In this document: positions 40,951 to 47,948 of the stretch, piece after piece | Layout: every line of letters starts with the position of its first letter | How positions within the stretch are numbered: position 1 is the first letter of the stretch | Made by a program: the position numbers and the translations under genes | NCBI RefSeq assembly: GCF_004785795.1 | Contig: NZ_SRRO01000001.1 | Span: 3,844,001-3,908,000, forward strand | DNA: 64,000 nt | Source of the DNA: Nocardioides eburneiflavus | Lineage (GTDB): Bacteria > Actinomycetota > Actinomycetes > Propionibacteriales > Nocardioidaceae | Direction of reading: 5' to 3' | The notes under the pieces: generated by a model | Told to the model about the DNA's origin: nothing | Database searches by the model: none | The model's input: the letters and a program-made list of their open reading frames with translations, nothing else

Positions 40951-41885
40951 AAAGCCCCTGCTCTCGAGCGTCTTCATGATCCGGCGCGCCAGGACGACAG
41001 GGCGCTGGAGGTCGGCCCACGTGACGCGGATGCAGATCCATCCCTTCTGCACGCAGATCTGCTCCTCGCGCCGCTTCTCACGCATGAGGTAGTCACCGAT
41101 CGACTCACCGGGTCGGCGGTGCTGCTCGTACGTGATCCGACCGTCGAACTCGAGAAGGACACCGAGCGTCGCCCACAGGAAGTCGACGATCCCCAGCAGG
41201 TTGCCGTGCTCGTCGAGCACCTTGACCTGTGGCTCCGGCCGAGGGAGCCGGTGCTCGAAGAAGAGGTGCCACGTACGCGCCTCTGCGACGTTGGTGAGCA
41301 GGCAGTCGGCGCGCGCCAGGACGAGCCGCGTGCCCAGGCTGCCGGGCCAGTGGCGTGCCGTCGCCGCTGCGTCGTGGAGCCAGGCGACGGTTGCGACTCG
41401 CGGTGCAGCACTCCGCACGCCGCCACGAGCCCGACCTCGGCGCCGTACGCGGTTGCCACCTCGATGGCTGCTCGCGCCGGATGGGTGGTCGGGACGCCGT
41501 CCCGCACCGACCACCAACGCTTGCCGAGCGTGGCGTGGTGGTGCACGACACCGGCCTCACGTCGACCGGCTCGCCCGTCCGTACGGGTCAGGTGCGTCTC
41601 GTGGAGCCCGACGCCCCAGCGCCCGACACCGTGCTCGGCGAGGCTGCTCTGGTGCGACAGCACCGCGGTCTCGGGGGCCGTTCGGAGAACCGCCCGCGCC
41701 CGCGCGCGCATCATGGCGACCTCGTCCAGCTCCTTGACGAGCTCGGTCGGGGCGTACGCGCCGTAGCGCAGCTCGGTCAGCACCCCCGCCTTGACCTGCG
41801 CGCGGATGTCACGGTCGGTGAGGCCCCCCGCGACCAGCTCGCGCCGCAGCACGATATCGGTGGGGGACAGATGGAAGTCGGCCAT
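40951..41885 (-). pseudogene. AbiEi-type/DUF559 endonuclease-like gene, frameshifted
   Basis: Residues 1-160 in one frame (from ATG 41885) resemble AbiEi-type antitoxin N-terminal domains: MADFHLSPTDIVLRRELVAG, then the domain ending EVATAYGAEVGLVAACGVLH. At about 41389-41400 homology moves to another frame and continues as ATVAWLHDAAATARHWPGS, RTWHLFFEHRLPRPEPQ and a DUF559/Vsr-like nuclease core (VLLEFDGRITYEQH, EQICVQKGWICIRVTW) to about 40951. One lost G in GAGGTC would explain the break. As read, the frame gives a 303-residue chimera ending at 40974. The restored frame has no stop before the palindrome. Sequencing error is possible. Confidence 0.75.
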
Positions 41886-41962
41886 GCCCTGCTGGTGCCC
41901 GGGTCGACCCGGCGCCGAAACGGGCGGCCCGCGCGACTGTGGAGAACGGCGTACTTGGTGGC

Positions 41963-41988
41963 GGACTCCCCGCTCGAGCGGGGAGTCC
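41963..41988. repeat. Palindrome copy B (perfect 26 bp)
   Basis: GGACTCCCCGCTC followed directly by its exact reverse complement. Same 16-bp core as copy A, which lies 1.1 kb away at the other side of the frameshifted gene. It sits between that gene's start and the end of kamA, where it could also serve as terminator for kamA. Confidence 0.9.
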
Positions 41989-42029
41989 CCGGACGGCGGC
42001 GCCCGACATCCCGGTCAGGCCGGGGCCGC

Positions 42030-43496
42030 TCAGTACGCCTGGAGCGCCGCCGTACGCCGCGACGCCTCGGCCATCTCGGCGGCCTTGAGCGAGGTCTCGT
42101 CGAGGCGGCCGTGCTCCTCCCACCACTGCTGACCGGCCTCGGGCAGGGTGTGGATCGGGTCGTAGTACTCGTAGTAGCGCGACAGGGCCTCGGCATCGTC
42201 GCCCTCGATGGACGTGCGGTAGTTCTTCGTCCAGTAGGAGATGCCGTGCTCGGTGTCATAATCGGCGTTCTGGTGCACCCAGCGCTTGCCGACGAACGGC
42301 ACGTCGCACACGATGCGCGGGGTCGCGAAGCCCGGCAGGTAGCCCATGATGTGGTGCTGCAGGCGCTGCGCGTCGGCCAGCGACACCCGCCAGTGCTCCG
42401 AGAACGGGATCATGTCGCACATGTAGAAGTAGTAGGGCATGATCTGCGCCCCGTCGAGCAGGCGGAAGCACAGGTCGAGGAGCGCGTGCGGGTCGGCGTT
42501 GACGCCGTTGAGCAGCACGCCCTGGTTGCGTACGTCGCGCAGGCCGGCGTCGAGCATCGCGCGCGTCGCCTCGGCGACGATGGGGGTCACCGAGTTCGCG
42601 TGGTTGGCGTGGGTGTGCATCGCCAGCGAGACGCCGCGCGAGCGGGCGACGGCGGCCACCCGGCCGACGCCCTCGACCACGTCGGGCTGCAGCCAGTGCT
42701 GCGGCAGGCCGATGAGGGCCTTCGTCGCGAGCCGGATGTCGCGGATGTTGTCGACCTCCAGCACCGACATCAGGAACGCCTCGAGCCGGGGCCACGGCAT
42801 GTTGGCCACGTCGCCGCCGGAGACCACGACGTCACGCACCGACGGGGTGCGCCGCAGGTAGTCGAGCATGTCGCCGAGCCGGTCGTTGGGCTTGCCGGCG
42901 AACTTGAGCTTGTCGATCACCGGGGTGGAGTTGCCGACCAGGTCCATGCGGGTGCAGTGGCCACAGTACTGCGGGCAGGTCGGCAGCAGCTCGGCCAGGA
43001 CCTTCGTGGGGTAGCGGTGGGTGAGACCCTCGGTGGCCCACATGTCGTGCTCGTGCAGGGAGTCGCGCGCCGCGTGCGGGTGCGAGGGCCAGTCGGTGCG
43101 ACGGTCACTGAACACCGGGATCATGTAGTGACGGATCGGGTCGGCGTAGAACGCCTCGGTCATCGAGCCGGCGCCCGCGGGCTCGAACGAGGGAACCATC
43201 GTGTTCATCATCTGCGGCGGCACCAGCATCGACATGGTTGCGCGCTCGGCCTGGTCGCGCTCGAGGTCGGCGTAGAACCGGTCGTCGAGCAGGTCGCCCA
43301 TCAGCTCGCGCAGCTGCTTGACGTTCTTGATGCAGTGCGCGCGCTGCCACTGCACCGAGGCCCAGTCGGCGGCGCTCACGTCGGCCCAGCCGGGGAACCG
43401 CGTCCAGTCGGGCTCGACGAGCTCGACGCGCTGGTAGGGGTAGGGCTGACCGGTGGCGAGTGCCTGGTCCAACGAGATGGCGGTCTCGATGCTCAT
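42030..43496 (-). CDS. kamA: Lysine 2,3-aminomutase-type radical SAM enzyme KamA
   Basis: Converts L-lysine to L-beta-lysine using S-adenosylmethionine, a [4Fe-4S] cluster and PLP. 488 residues, longer than clostridial KamA (about 416). Cluster motif C174-x3-C178-x2-C181 in LPTCPQYCGHCTRMD; SGGDVANMPWPRLEAFL; the Lys of DVPFVGKRWV is in the place of the PLP lysine. Start ATG 43496 with GGAG 5 nt upstream. Divergent from the kdd operon, whose enzymes use its product. The family also includes enzymes with other amino-acid substrates, but context supports lysine. Confidence 0.87.
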   Translation of the reverse strand: MSIETAISLDQALATGQPYPYQRVELVEPDWTRFPGWADVSAADWASVQWQRAHCIKNVKQLRELMGDLLDDRFYADLERDQAERATMSMLVPPQMMNTMVPSFEPAGAGSMTEAFYADPIRHYMIPVFSDRRTDWPSHPHAARDSLHEHDMWATEGLTHRYPTKVLAELLPTCPQYCGHCTRMDLVGNSTPVIDKLKFAGKPNDRLGDMLDYLRRTPSVRDVVVSGGDVANMPWPRLEAFLMSVLEVDNIRDIRLATKALIGLPQHWLQPDVVEGVGRVAAVARSRGVSLAMHTHANHANSVTPIVAEATRAMLDAGLRDVRNQGVLLNGVNADPHALLDLCFRLLDGAQIMPYYFYMCDMIPFSEHWRVSLADAQRLQHHIMGYLPGFATPRIVCDVPFVGKRWVHQNADYDTEHGISYWTKNYRTSIEGDDAEALSRYYEYYDPIHTLPEAGQQWWEEHGRLDETSLKAAEMAEASRRTAALQAY

Positions 43497-43543
43497 GGTG
43501 TCTCCTGCAATCGGGGTCGAGCGGCAGTGCGGCGCGCCGGTTG

Positions 43544-43559
43544 TGTGTGCGGCGACACA
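43544..43559. promoter_or_regulatory. Inverted repeat in the kamA-kdd divergent region
   Basis: TGTGT-GCGGCG-ACACA, 16 bp, within the 155 bp between the two divergent starts; candidate operator controlling both sides. No clear -10 or -35 elements were found for either gene. Confidence 0.35.
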
Positions 43560-43651
43560 TCTGGGAGAGTACGCGGAGAACGTGCGGCCAGTCCAATGGC
43601 GAGCCGCAAGATTTCCGGTCACGATGCGTTGAACAAGAAGGATGACCCGAA

Positions 43652-44719
43652 TTGACTACCCCGACGGACGTCCGCAGCGGTGATCCGACCGGCCTGCACC
43701 GCGTCCTCGACGACGGCGGCGTGCTGCCGCAGGCGGCCCAGCGGCTCGACACCCGCGCCGAGCTGTGGCCCGACGAGGTCCGGATCCGCGTCGAGCGGCT
43801 CAACCTCGACGCGGCGTCGTTCCGCCAGCTCGAGCGCACCCACACGAAGTACGGCGAGACCGACACCGATGCCGTACGCGCCGAGGTCCTCGACATCGTC
43901 GCCACGCGCGGCAAGATGCAGAACCCGGTGACCGGGTCCGGCGGCATGCTCGTCGGCACCGTCGAGGAGGTCGGCCCGGAGTCACCGCTGGGCCTGTCCG
44001 TGGGCGACCGGGTCGCGACCCTCGTCAGCCTGACCCTCACCCCGCTCGTGATCGAGGACGGCCTCGCCGGCTGGGACGGCCACAGCGAGCAGGTCCCGTG
44101 CGACGGCTACGCCGTGCTGTTCGGCCGCTCGATCGCCGCGGTCATCCCCGACGACCTCGACCCGGCACTCTCGCTGAGCGTGATGGACGTCTGCGGCGCC
44201 CCTGCGCTCACCCGGCGCGTCGTGGAGGAGTACGCCGCCCGCGGGCACGCGCCGGTCGTCGCGGTCGTCGGGGGAGCGGGCAAGTCCGGTTCCCTGAGCC
44301 TCGCCGCCGCCCGTTCGGCGGGCGCCGCGCGCACGATCGGGGTCGTGCCCCGGCTGGACGAGCACGACCTCCTCACGGCGGCGGGTATCGCGGACGCCGT
44401 GACCATCGCCGACGCCCGCGACCCGATCGCACTGCGCGACGCGGTGACCGAGGCCGGCGGTCCGGCCGACCTGACGGTCGTGTGCGTGGACGTCCCCGGC
44501 TGCGAGGGCGGCGCGATCCTGGCGACCGCCGAGGGCGGCACCGTCATCTTCTTCTCCATGGCCACCAGCTTCAGCGCGGCGGCCCTCGGTGCCGAGGGAC
44601 TGGCCGCCGACGTGCGGATGCTCGTCGGCAACGGCTACGTCCCCGGCCACGCGGCCTACGCGATGGAGCTGCTGCGTGCCGACGCCGGCGTCCGCAGCCT
44701 GTTCGAGCGGAGACTGTGA
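43652..44719 (+). CDS. kdd: L-erythro-3,5-diaminohexanoate dehydrogenase Kdd
   Basis: NAD-dependent oxidative deamination of 3,5-diaminohexanoate to 5-amino-3-oxohexanoate. 355 residues. Conserved N-terminus GLHRVLDDGGVLPQAAQRLD, Rossmann motif VVAVVGGAGKSGSLSLAA, TVIFFSMATSFSAAALG. Start is TTG 43652: a stop codon lies three codons upstream in frame, conserved sequence begins by residue 14, and AAGGA lies 9 nt upstream. Overlaps kamD by TGATG. Confidence 0.9.
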   Translation: MTTPTDVRSGDPTGLHRVLDDGGVLPQAAQRLDTRAELWPDEVRIRVERLNLDAASFRQLERTHTKYGETDTDAVRAEVLDIVATRGKMQNPVTGSGGMLVGTVEEVGPESPLGLSVGDRVATLVSLTLTPLVIEDGLAGWDGHSEQVPCDGYAVLFGRSIAAVIPDDLDPALSLSVMDVCGAPALTRRVVEEYAARGHAPVVAVVGGAGKSGSLSLAAARSAGAARTIGVVPRLDEHDLLTAAGIADAVTIADARDPIALRDAVTEAGGPADLTVVCVDVPGCEGGAILATAEGGTVIFFSMATSFSAAALGAEGLAADVRMLVGNGYVPGHAAYAMELLRADAGVRSLFERRL

Positions 44720-46359
44720 TGGCGCGCCGGAATGCCAGCCAGCTCGGCATCGACGCCGCCGATGTACGCCGGGCGCGCACGCTGGCGCGCCAGGTGGGCA
44801 GGCCGATCGTCGACCTCGCCCAGCGGCACACCACCGTGTCCGTGGAGCGCGCGACCCTCCGCCTCGCCGGTCTCGGTGGAGCGGACCCCGACGGCACGCC
44901 GTGGGTCAACCGGCTCGCCGACGTCGTCCGCGCCGACGTGGGCCTCGAGCACGGCGTCAGCCTCCCCGTGTGGGACGCGCTCGTCCGCGGCGAGGGCGAC
45001 GACCTGCTGGCCTTGGCGCAGAAGGCCGCGGCCGGGTCGGTGACCTTCCGGGTCCCCGAGGGCAAGGACGTGACGCGCGCCCGCGCCGCCTCCCGCAAGG
45101 CCGTGGGGGCCGGCATCAAGCAGATCGACCGCCAGCGCACCGCGCGCGAGCGGATGATCGCCAAGGTCGGCGACGCGCCGAGCAAGCCGTGGATCTACCT
45201 CATCGTCGCCACCGGAGACATCCACGAGGACATCCCGCAGGCGCAGGCCGCGGCCCGTGAGGGCGCTGACGTGATCGCGGTGATCCGCTCGACCGGACAG
45301 TCGCTGCTCGACTTCGTGCCCGAGGGCGCGACCCGTGAGGGCTTCGCCGGCACGTACGCCACCCAGGAGAACTTCCGCCTCATGCGGGCTGCGCTCGACG
45401 AGACGTCGAGGGAGCTCGGCCGCTACGTGCGGCTCACCAACTACGCCTCCGGCCTGTGCATGCCCGAGATCGCAGCCCTGGCCGGCCTCGAGCGCCTCGA
45501 CATGATGCTCAACGACTCGATGTACGGGATCCTCTTCCGCGACATCAATCCGATCCGCACCTTCGTCGACCAGCGCTTCAGCCGCCAGGTGCACGCCCGC
45601 GCCGGGATCATCATCAACACCGGCGAGGACAACTACCTCACGACCGCCGACGCGGTCGAGGCGGCGCACACGGTCACGACGAGCCAGCTGCTCAACGAGT
45701 ACTTCGCCAAGGAGGCCGGGCTCGAGGACTGGCAGCTCGGGCTCGGCCACGCCTTCGAGATCGACCCCGAGGTGCCCGACTCGTTCCGCCTCGAGCTCGC
45801 CCACGCGATGCTCGCGCGCGAGCTCTTCCCCGACGCGCCGCTCAAGTGGATGCCGCCGACGCGTCACATGACCGGCGACATCTTCAAGGGCTACCTCCTC
45901 GACGGGTTCTTCAACCTCGTCGGAGCGATGACCGGCCAGGGCATCCTGCTCGTCGGCATGATGACGGAGGCCGTCGTCACTCCCTGGATCTCCGACCGCG
46001 ACCTCGCCCTGGAGAACGTCCGGTACGTCATGAACGCCGCCGGCAACCTGCACGAGGACTTCCATCCCTCACCCGACGGCTTCATCGCCACCCGCGCCCG
46101 CGAGGTGCTCGGCGAGGCCATCGGCCTGCTGCAGGAGATCAAGGACGACTCCGACGCAGCCGGCGACCCGCCCCTGCTCGCCGCGATCGCCGACGGCACG
46201 TTCGGCCTGATGAAGCGCCCCGCCGACAAGGGCAAGGGCCTCGACGGCGTCGCGAGGAAGGCCGGCGACTACTACAACCCGGCGACCGAGATCCTCGAGT
46301 CTCCGCTGGTCGAGGAGCGAGCTCATCGAGCGTCTCGAAACCGAGGAGCAGCACGATGA
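44719..46359 (+). CDS. kamD: Lysine 5,6-aminomutase alpha subunit KamD
   Basis: Adenosylcobalamin- and PLP-dependent migration of the terminal amino group of beta-lysine to C5. 546 residues (clostridial KamD about 516), TIM-barrel domain that holds PLP and cobalamin cofactors. Recognised by IYLIVATGDIHEDIPQAQAA, MLNDSMYGILFRDINPIRT, HARAGIIINTGEDNYLTT and WMPPTRHMTGDIFKG. The last 18 codons differ in character: 46306-46342 is a dispersed palindromic repeat encoding LVEERAHRASRN. Overlaps kamE by ATGA. Confidence 0.92.
   Translation: MARRNASQLGIDAADVRRARTLARQVGRPIVDLAQRHTTVSVERATLRLAGLGGADPDGTPWVNRLADVVRADVGLEHGVSLPVWDALVRGEGDDLLALAQKAAAGSVTFRVPEGKDVTRARAASRKAVGAGIKQIDRQRTARERMIAKVGDAPSKPWIYLIVATGDIHEDIPQAQAAAREGADVIAVIRSTGQSLLDFVPEGATREGFAGTYATQENFRLMRAALDETSRELGRYVRLTNYASGLCMPEIAALAGLERLDMMLNDSMYGILFRDINPIRTFVDQRFSRQVHARAGIIINTGEDNYLTTADAVEAAHTVTTSQLLNEYFAKEAGLEDWQLGLGHAFEIDPEVPDSFRLELAHAMLARELFPDAPLKWMPPTRHMTGDIFKGYLLDGFFNLVGAMTGQGILLVGMMTEAVVTPWISDRDLALENVRYVMNAAGNLHEDFHPSPDGFIATRAREVLGEAIGLLQEIKDDSDAAGDPPLLAAIADGTFGLMKRPADKGKGLDGVARKAGDYYNPATEILESPLVEERAHRASRNRGAAR
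46306..46342. repeat. Dispersed palindromic repeat inside the 3' end of kamD
   Basis: CTGGTCGAGGAGCGAGCTC followed by ATCGAGCGTCTCGAAACC, an imperfect hairpin of the TCGAG-rich type seen between genes of many high-GC actinobacteria. A divergent second copy is at 53972-54013. Here it is translated, and the kamE ribosome-binding site follows directly. Confidence 0.7.
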
Positions 46360-47111
46360 GCTTGATCCGTCCCTACGGCGACACCACCGGCGACGGCATG
46401 GTGCAGCTGTCGTTCACGCTGCCGATCGAGCACTCCAAGGTCGCCGAGGGCGCCGCGGTCCAGCTCGCCAACAAGATGGGCATGGACCCGGCACTCGTCG
46501 TGCACGCCAAGCCGATGGGGGAGGGCTTCACGTTCTTCGTCGTCTACGGCCGGGTCAACCACCTCGTCGACCCGAGCACGGTCGAGGTCGTCGAGCGCGA
46601 CTACCCGCTGCTGACGCCCAAGGAGGCCAACGCCGCGATCAAGCGGTCGCTGCGCCGCCGGCTCGTCGTCGTGGGCGGCTGCATCGGCACCGACGCGCAC
46701 ACGGTGGGCATCGACGCGATCCTCAACATCAAGGGCTTCGCGGGGGAGAAGGGCCTGGAGTACTACCGCGAGCTCAAGGTCGTGAACCTCGGGGCCCAGG
46801 TGTCCGTCCCGCAGCTGGTCGAGGCGGCGCGGGAGGAGAAGGCCGACGCCGTCCTCGTCTCCCAGGTCGTCACGCAGCGCGACGCCCACCTGCTCAACAC
46901 GCGCGAGATGTCCGCGGCGTTCCGCGAGGCGTACCCCACAGCGAAGCGCCCCCTCCTGGTCGTCGGAGGTCCGCGGTTCGACGAGACGATGGCCGAGGAG
47001 CTCGGCGTGGACCGCGTCTTCAGCCGCGGCACCACGCCCGGCGAGGTCGCGTCCTTCATCGTGCACCGGCTGGCCGGTGCCCGCCCGACGAGCAAGGAGC
47101 AGGCCTCATGA
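46356..47111 (+). CDS. kamE: Lysine 5,6-aminomutase beta subunit KamE
   Basis: Cobalamin-binding subunit, 251 residues. The C-terminal Rossmann-type B12 domain has D113-x-H115-x2-G118 (GTDAHTVG), the base-off histidine being H115. K126 (NIKGFAGEKGLEYY) lies 11 residues later, the same spacing as His133 and the PLP lysine Lys144 of the clostridial enzyme. GGAG 6 nt before the ATG; overlaps kal by ATGA. Confidence 0.93.
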   Translation: MSLIRPYGDTTGDGMVQLSFTLPIEHSKVAEGAAVQLANKMGMDPALVVHAKPMGEGFTFFVVYGRVNHLVDPSTVEVVERDYPLLTPKEANAAIKRSLRRRLVVVGGCIGTDAHTVGIDAILNIKGFAGEKGLEYYRELKVVNLGAQVSVPQLVEAAREEKADAVLVSQVVTQRDAHLLNTREMSAAFREAYPTAKRPLLVVGGPRFDETMAEELGVDRVFSRGTTPGEVASFIVHRLAGARPTSKEQAS

Positions 47112-47500
47112 GCGACCGCACCGGAACGGTGATCACCCACCGGCGCTACGTGCCCTACTCCCATGCCCACTACGCCGGCAACCTCGTCGACGGGGCGTAC
47201 AGCCTCGGCCTGTTCGGTGACGTGGCGACCGAGATGTGCATCGTGCTCGACGGGGACGAGGGGTTGTTCGCGTCCTACTCCGATGTCCAGTTCAAGGCCC
47301 CGGTGCGTGCCGGCGACGTCCTCGAGATCACCGCGACGCTGGTCCGGGAGGGCACCCGCAGCCGGGTGATGGACTTCGCCGTCCACGTGGTCGGCAGGGG
47401 TGCGCCGACCCCCGACGCGCCCGGCGCGGCGGAGGTGCTCGACCCACCGGTCGTGGCCACCACCGCCACCGGCACCGTCGTCGTACCTCCCCGTCCCTGA
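47108..47500 (+). CDS. kal: 3-aminobutyryl-CoA ammonia-lyase Kal
   Basis: Hot-dog-fold enzyme that removes ammonia from L-3-aminobutyryl-CoA to give crotonyl-CoA. 130 residues. Diagnostic segment HAHYAGNLVDGAYSLGLFGDVATEMC, with DGDEGLFASYSDVQFKAPV and the end VATTATGTVVVPPRP matching clostridial Kal. Last gene of the kdd-kamD-kamE-kal operon. The preceding enzyme of the pathway, Kce (5-amino-3-oxohexanoate cleavage), is not in this window. Confidence 0.9.
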   Translation: MSDRTGTVITHRRYVPYSHAHYAGNLVDGAYSLGLFGDVATEMCIVLDGDEGLFASYSDVQFKAPVRAGDVLEITATLVREGTRSRVMDFAVHVVGRGAPTPDAPGAAEVLDPPVVATTATGTVVVPPRP

Positions 47501-47520
47501 CGCCCCGGGGGCCGGCCGTC

Positions 47521-47543
47521 GGCGTGTCCTGCTGCGACACGCC
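47521..47543 (+). terminator. Probable terminator of the kam operon
   Basis: GGCGTGTC and GACACGCC form a perfect 8-bp stem around a CTGCTGC loop, 20 nt after the kal stop codon. Confidence 0.6.
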
Positions 47544-47592
47544 GCGAGCACTCAGATTTGTCTGACGAGTTTCGTCGCAGCACCAGTGCGTT

Positions 47593-47621
47593 GACCTGCG
47601 AAAACGCGCGTTAGTGCAGGT
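47593..47621. other. Inverted repeat upstream of the leader promoter
   Basis: GACCTGC (47593-47599) and GCAGGTC (47615-47621) flank an AAAACGCGCG centre; 11 nt later the TTGACA box begins. Candidate regulator site or small hairpin. Confidence 0.35.
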
Positions 47622-47631
47622 CAGGCGCGTG

Positions 47632-47660
47632 TTGACACTCCCCGGGCCGGGAGGGATCGT
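47632..47660 (+). promoter_or_regulatory. Promoter of the 47.7 kb leader
   Basis: Consensus -35 TTGACA (47632-47637), 17-nt spacer, weak -10 GATCGT (47655-47660). It is the only perfect TTGACA -35 that I found with a usable -10 in an intergenic region here. Confidence 0.45.
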
Positions 47661-47667
47661 TCCACGG

Positions 47668-47880
47668 TCCGCCTGTGCAGCTCGCGGGTGGCACTTTCGG
47701 CAGAGGGGAGACGAACGTGGGGTACGCGAAGCCAGCGCTTCCCACCGTCCGCCGACCCGTCGACGGTGCCCCGCGGGGGCTGGATGCGGGAGGAACCTCG
47801 GGGCCTTAGACAACTTCGCGTGCTCGTCAGCCAGTCGGGCGCGCGTTGGTCCGAAGCCCCCTCGTTCCTCCCGCTCCGCT
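47668..47880 (+). ncRNA. Candidate structured RNA or leader upstream of lnt
   Basis: Gene-poor stretch behind the TTGACA promoter. A small hairpin has GAAGC-CAGC-GCTTC (47728-47741) inside GTGGG/CCCAC. A long hairpin pairs GCGGGAGGAAC (47786-47796) with GTTCCTCCCGC (47864-47874), then a symmetric CTC/CTC internal loop, GGGGC with GCCCC, CAAC with GTTG and GCGTGC with GCGCGC. No match to SRP, RNase P, tmRNA or riboswitch signatures that I know. The 3' end is not defined. The lnt gene has its own -10 at 47937. Confidence 0.4.
47717..47809 (+). CDS. 30-codon short ORF with strong ribosome-binding site
   Basis: GTG to TAG encoding a peptide that begins MGYAKPALPTVRRP and ends GLDAGGTSGP. AGAGGGGAG lies 6 nt before the start, better than most genes here. 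The last eight codons and the stop form the 5' arm of the long hairpin at 47786-47874, as in leader peptides that control attenuation. Peptide family unknown; it could also be fortuitous. Confidence 0.35.
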   Translation: MGYAKPALPTVRRPVDGAPRGLDAGGTSGP

Positions 47881-47936
47881 GCAGGCGCCGGGCCCTCCAC
47901 CGGCCCTCCTCCGGCCTCCGCCGCCGGGCCGTCGGC

Positions 47937-47942
47937 TAGGTT
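47937..47942 (+). promoter_or_regulatory. -10 box TAGGTT, lnt
   Basis: Ends 6 nt before GTG 47949, which sets the lnt start. Confidence 0.55.
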
Positions 47943-47948
47943 CTCTGC

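Noticed and set aside
41355..43655. 766-codon plus-strand frame over the AbiEi-like gene and kamA
   Set aside because: Shadow of kamA; the radical SAM cluster motif on the minus strand fixes the real gene.
47501..47948. SRP RNA, RNase P RNA or tmRNA in the lnt leader region
   Set aside because: On either strand the sequence lacks the GGAAG/GGAGCA tetraloop region of SRP RNA, the GAGGAAAGTCC core of RNase P RNA and the tRNA-like ends of tmRNA.
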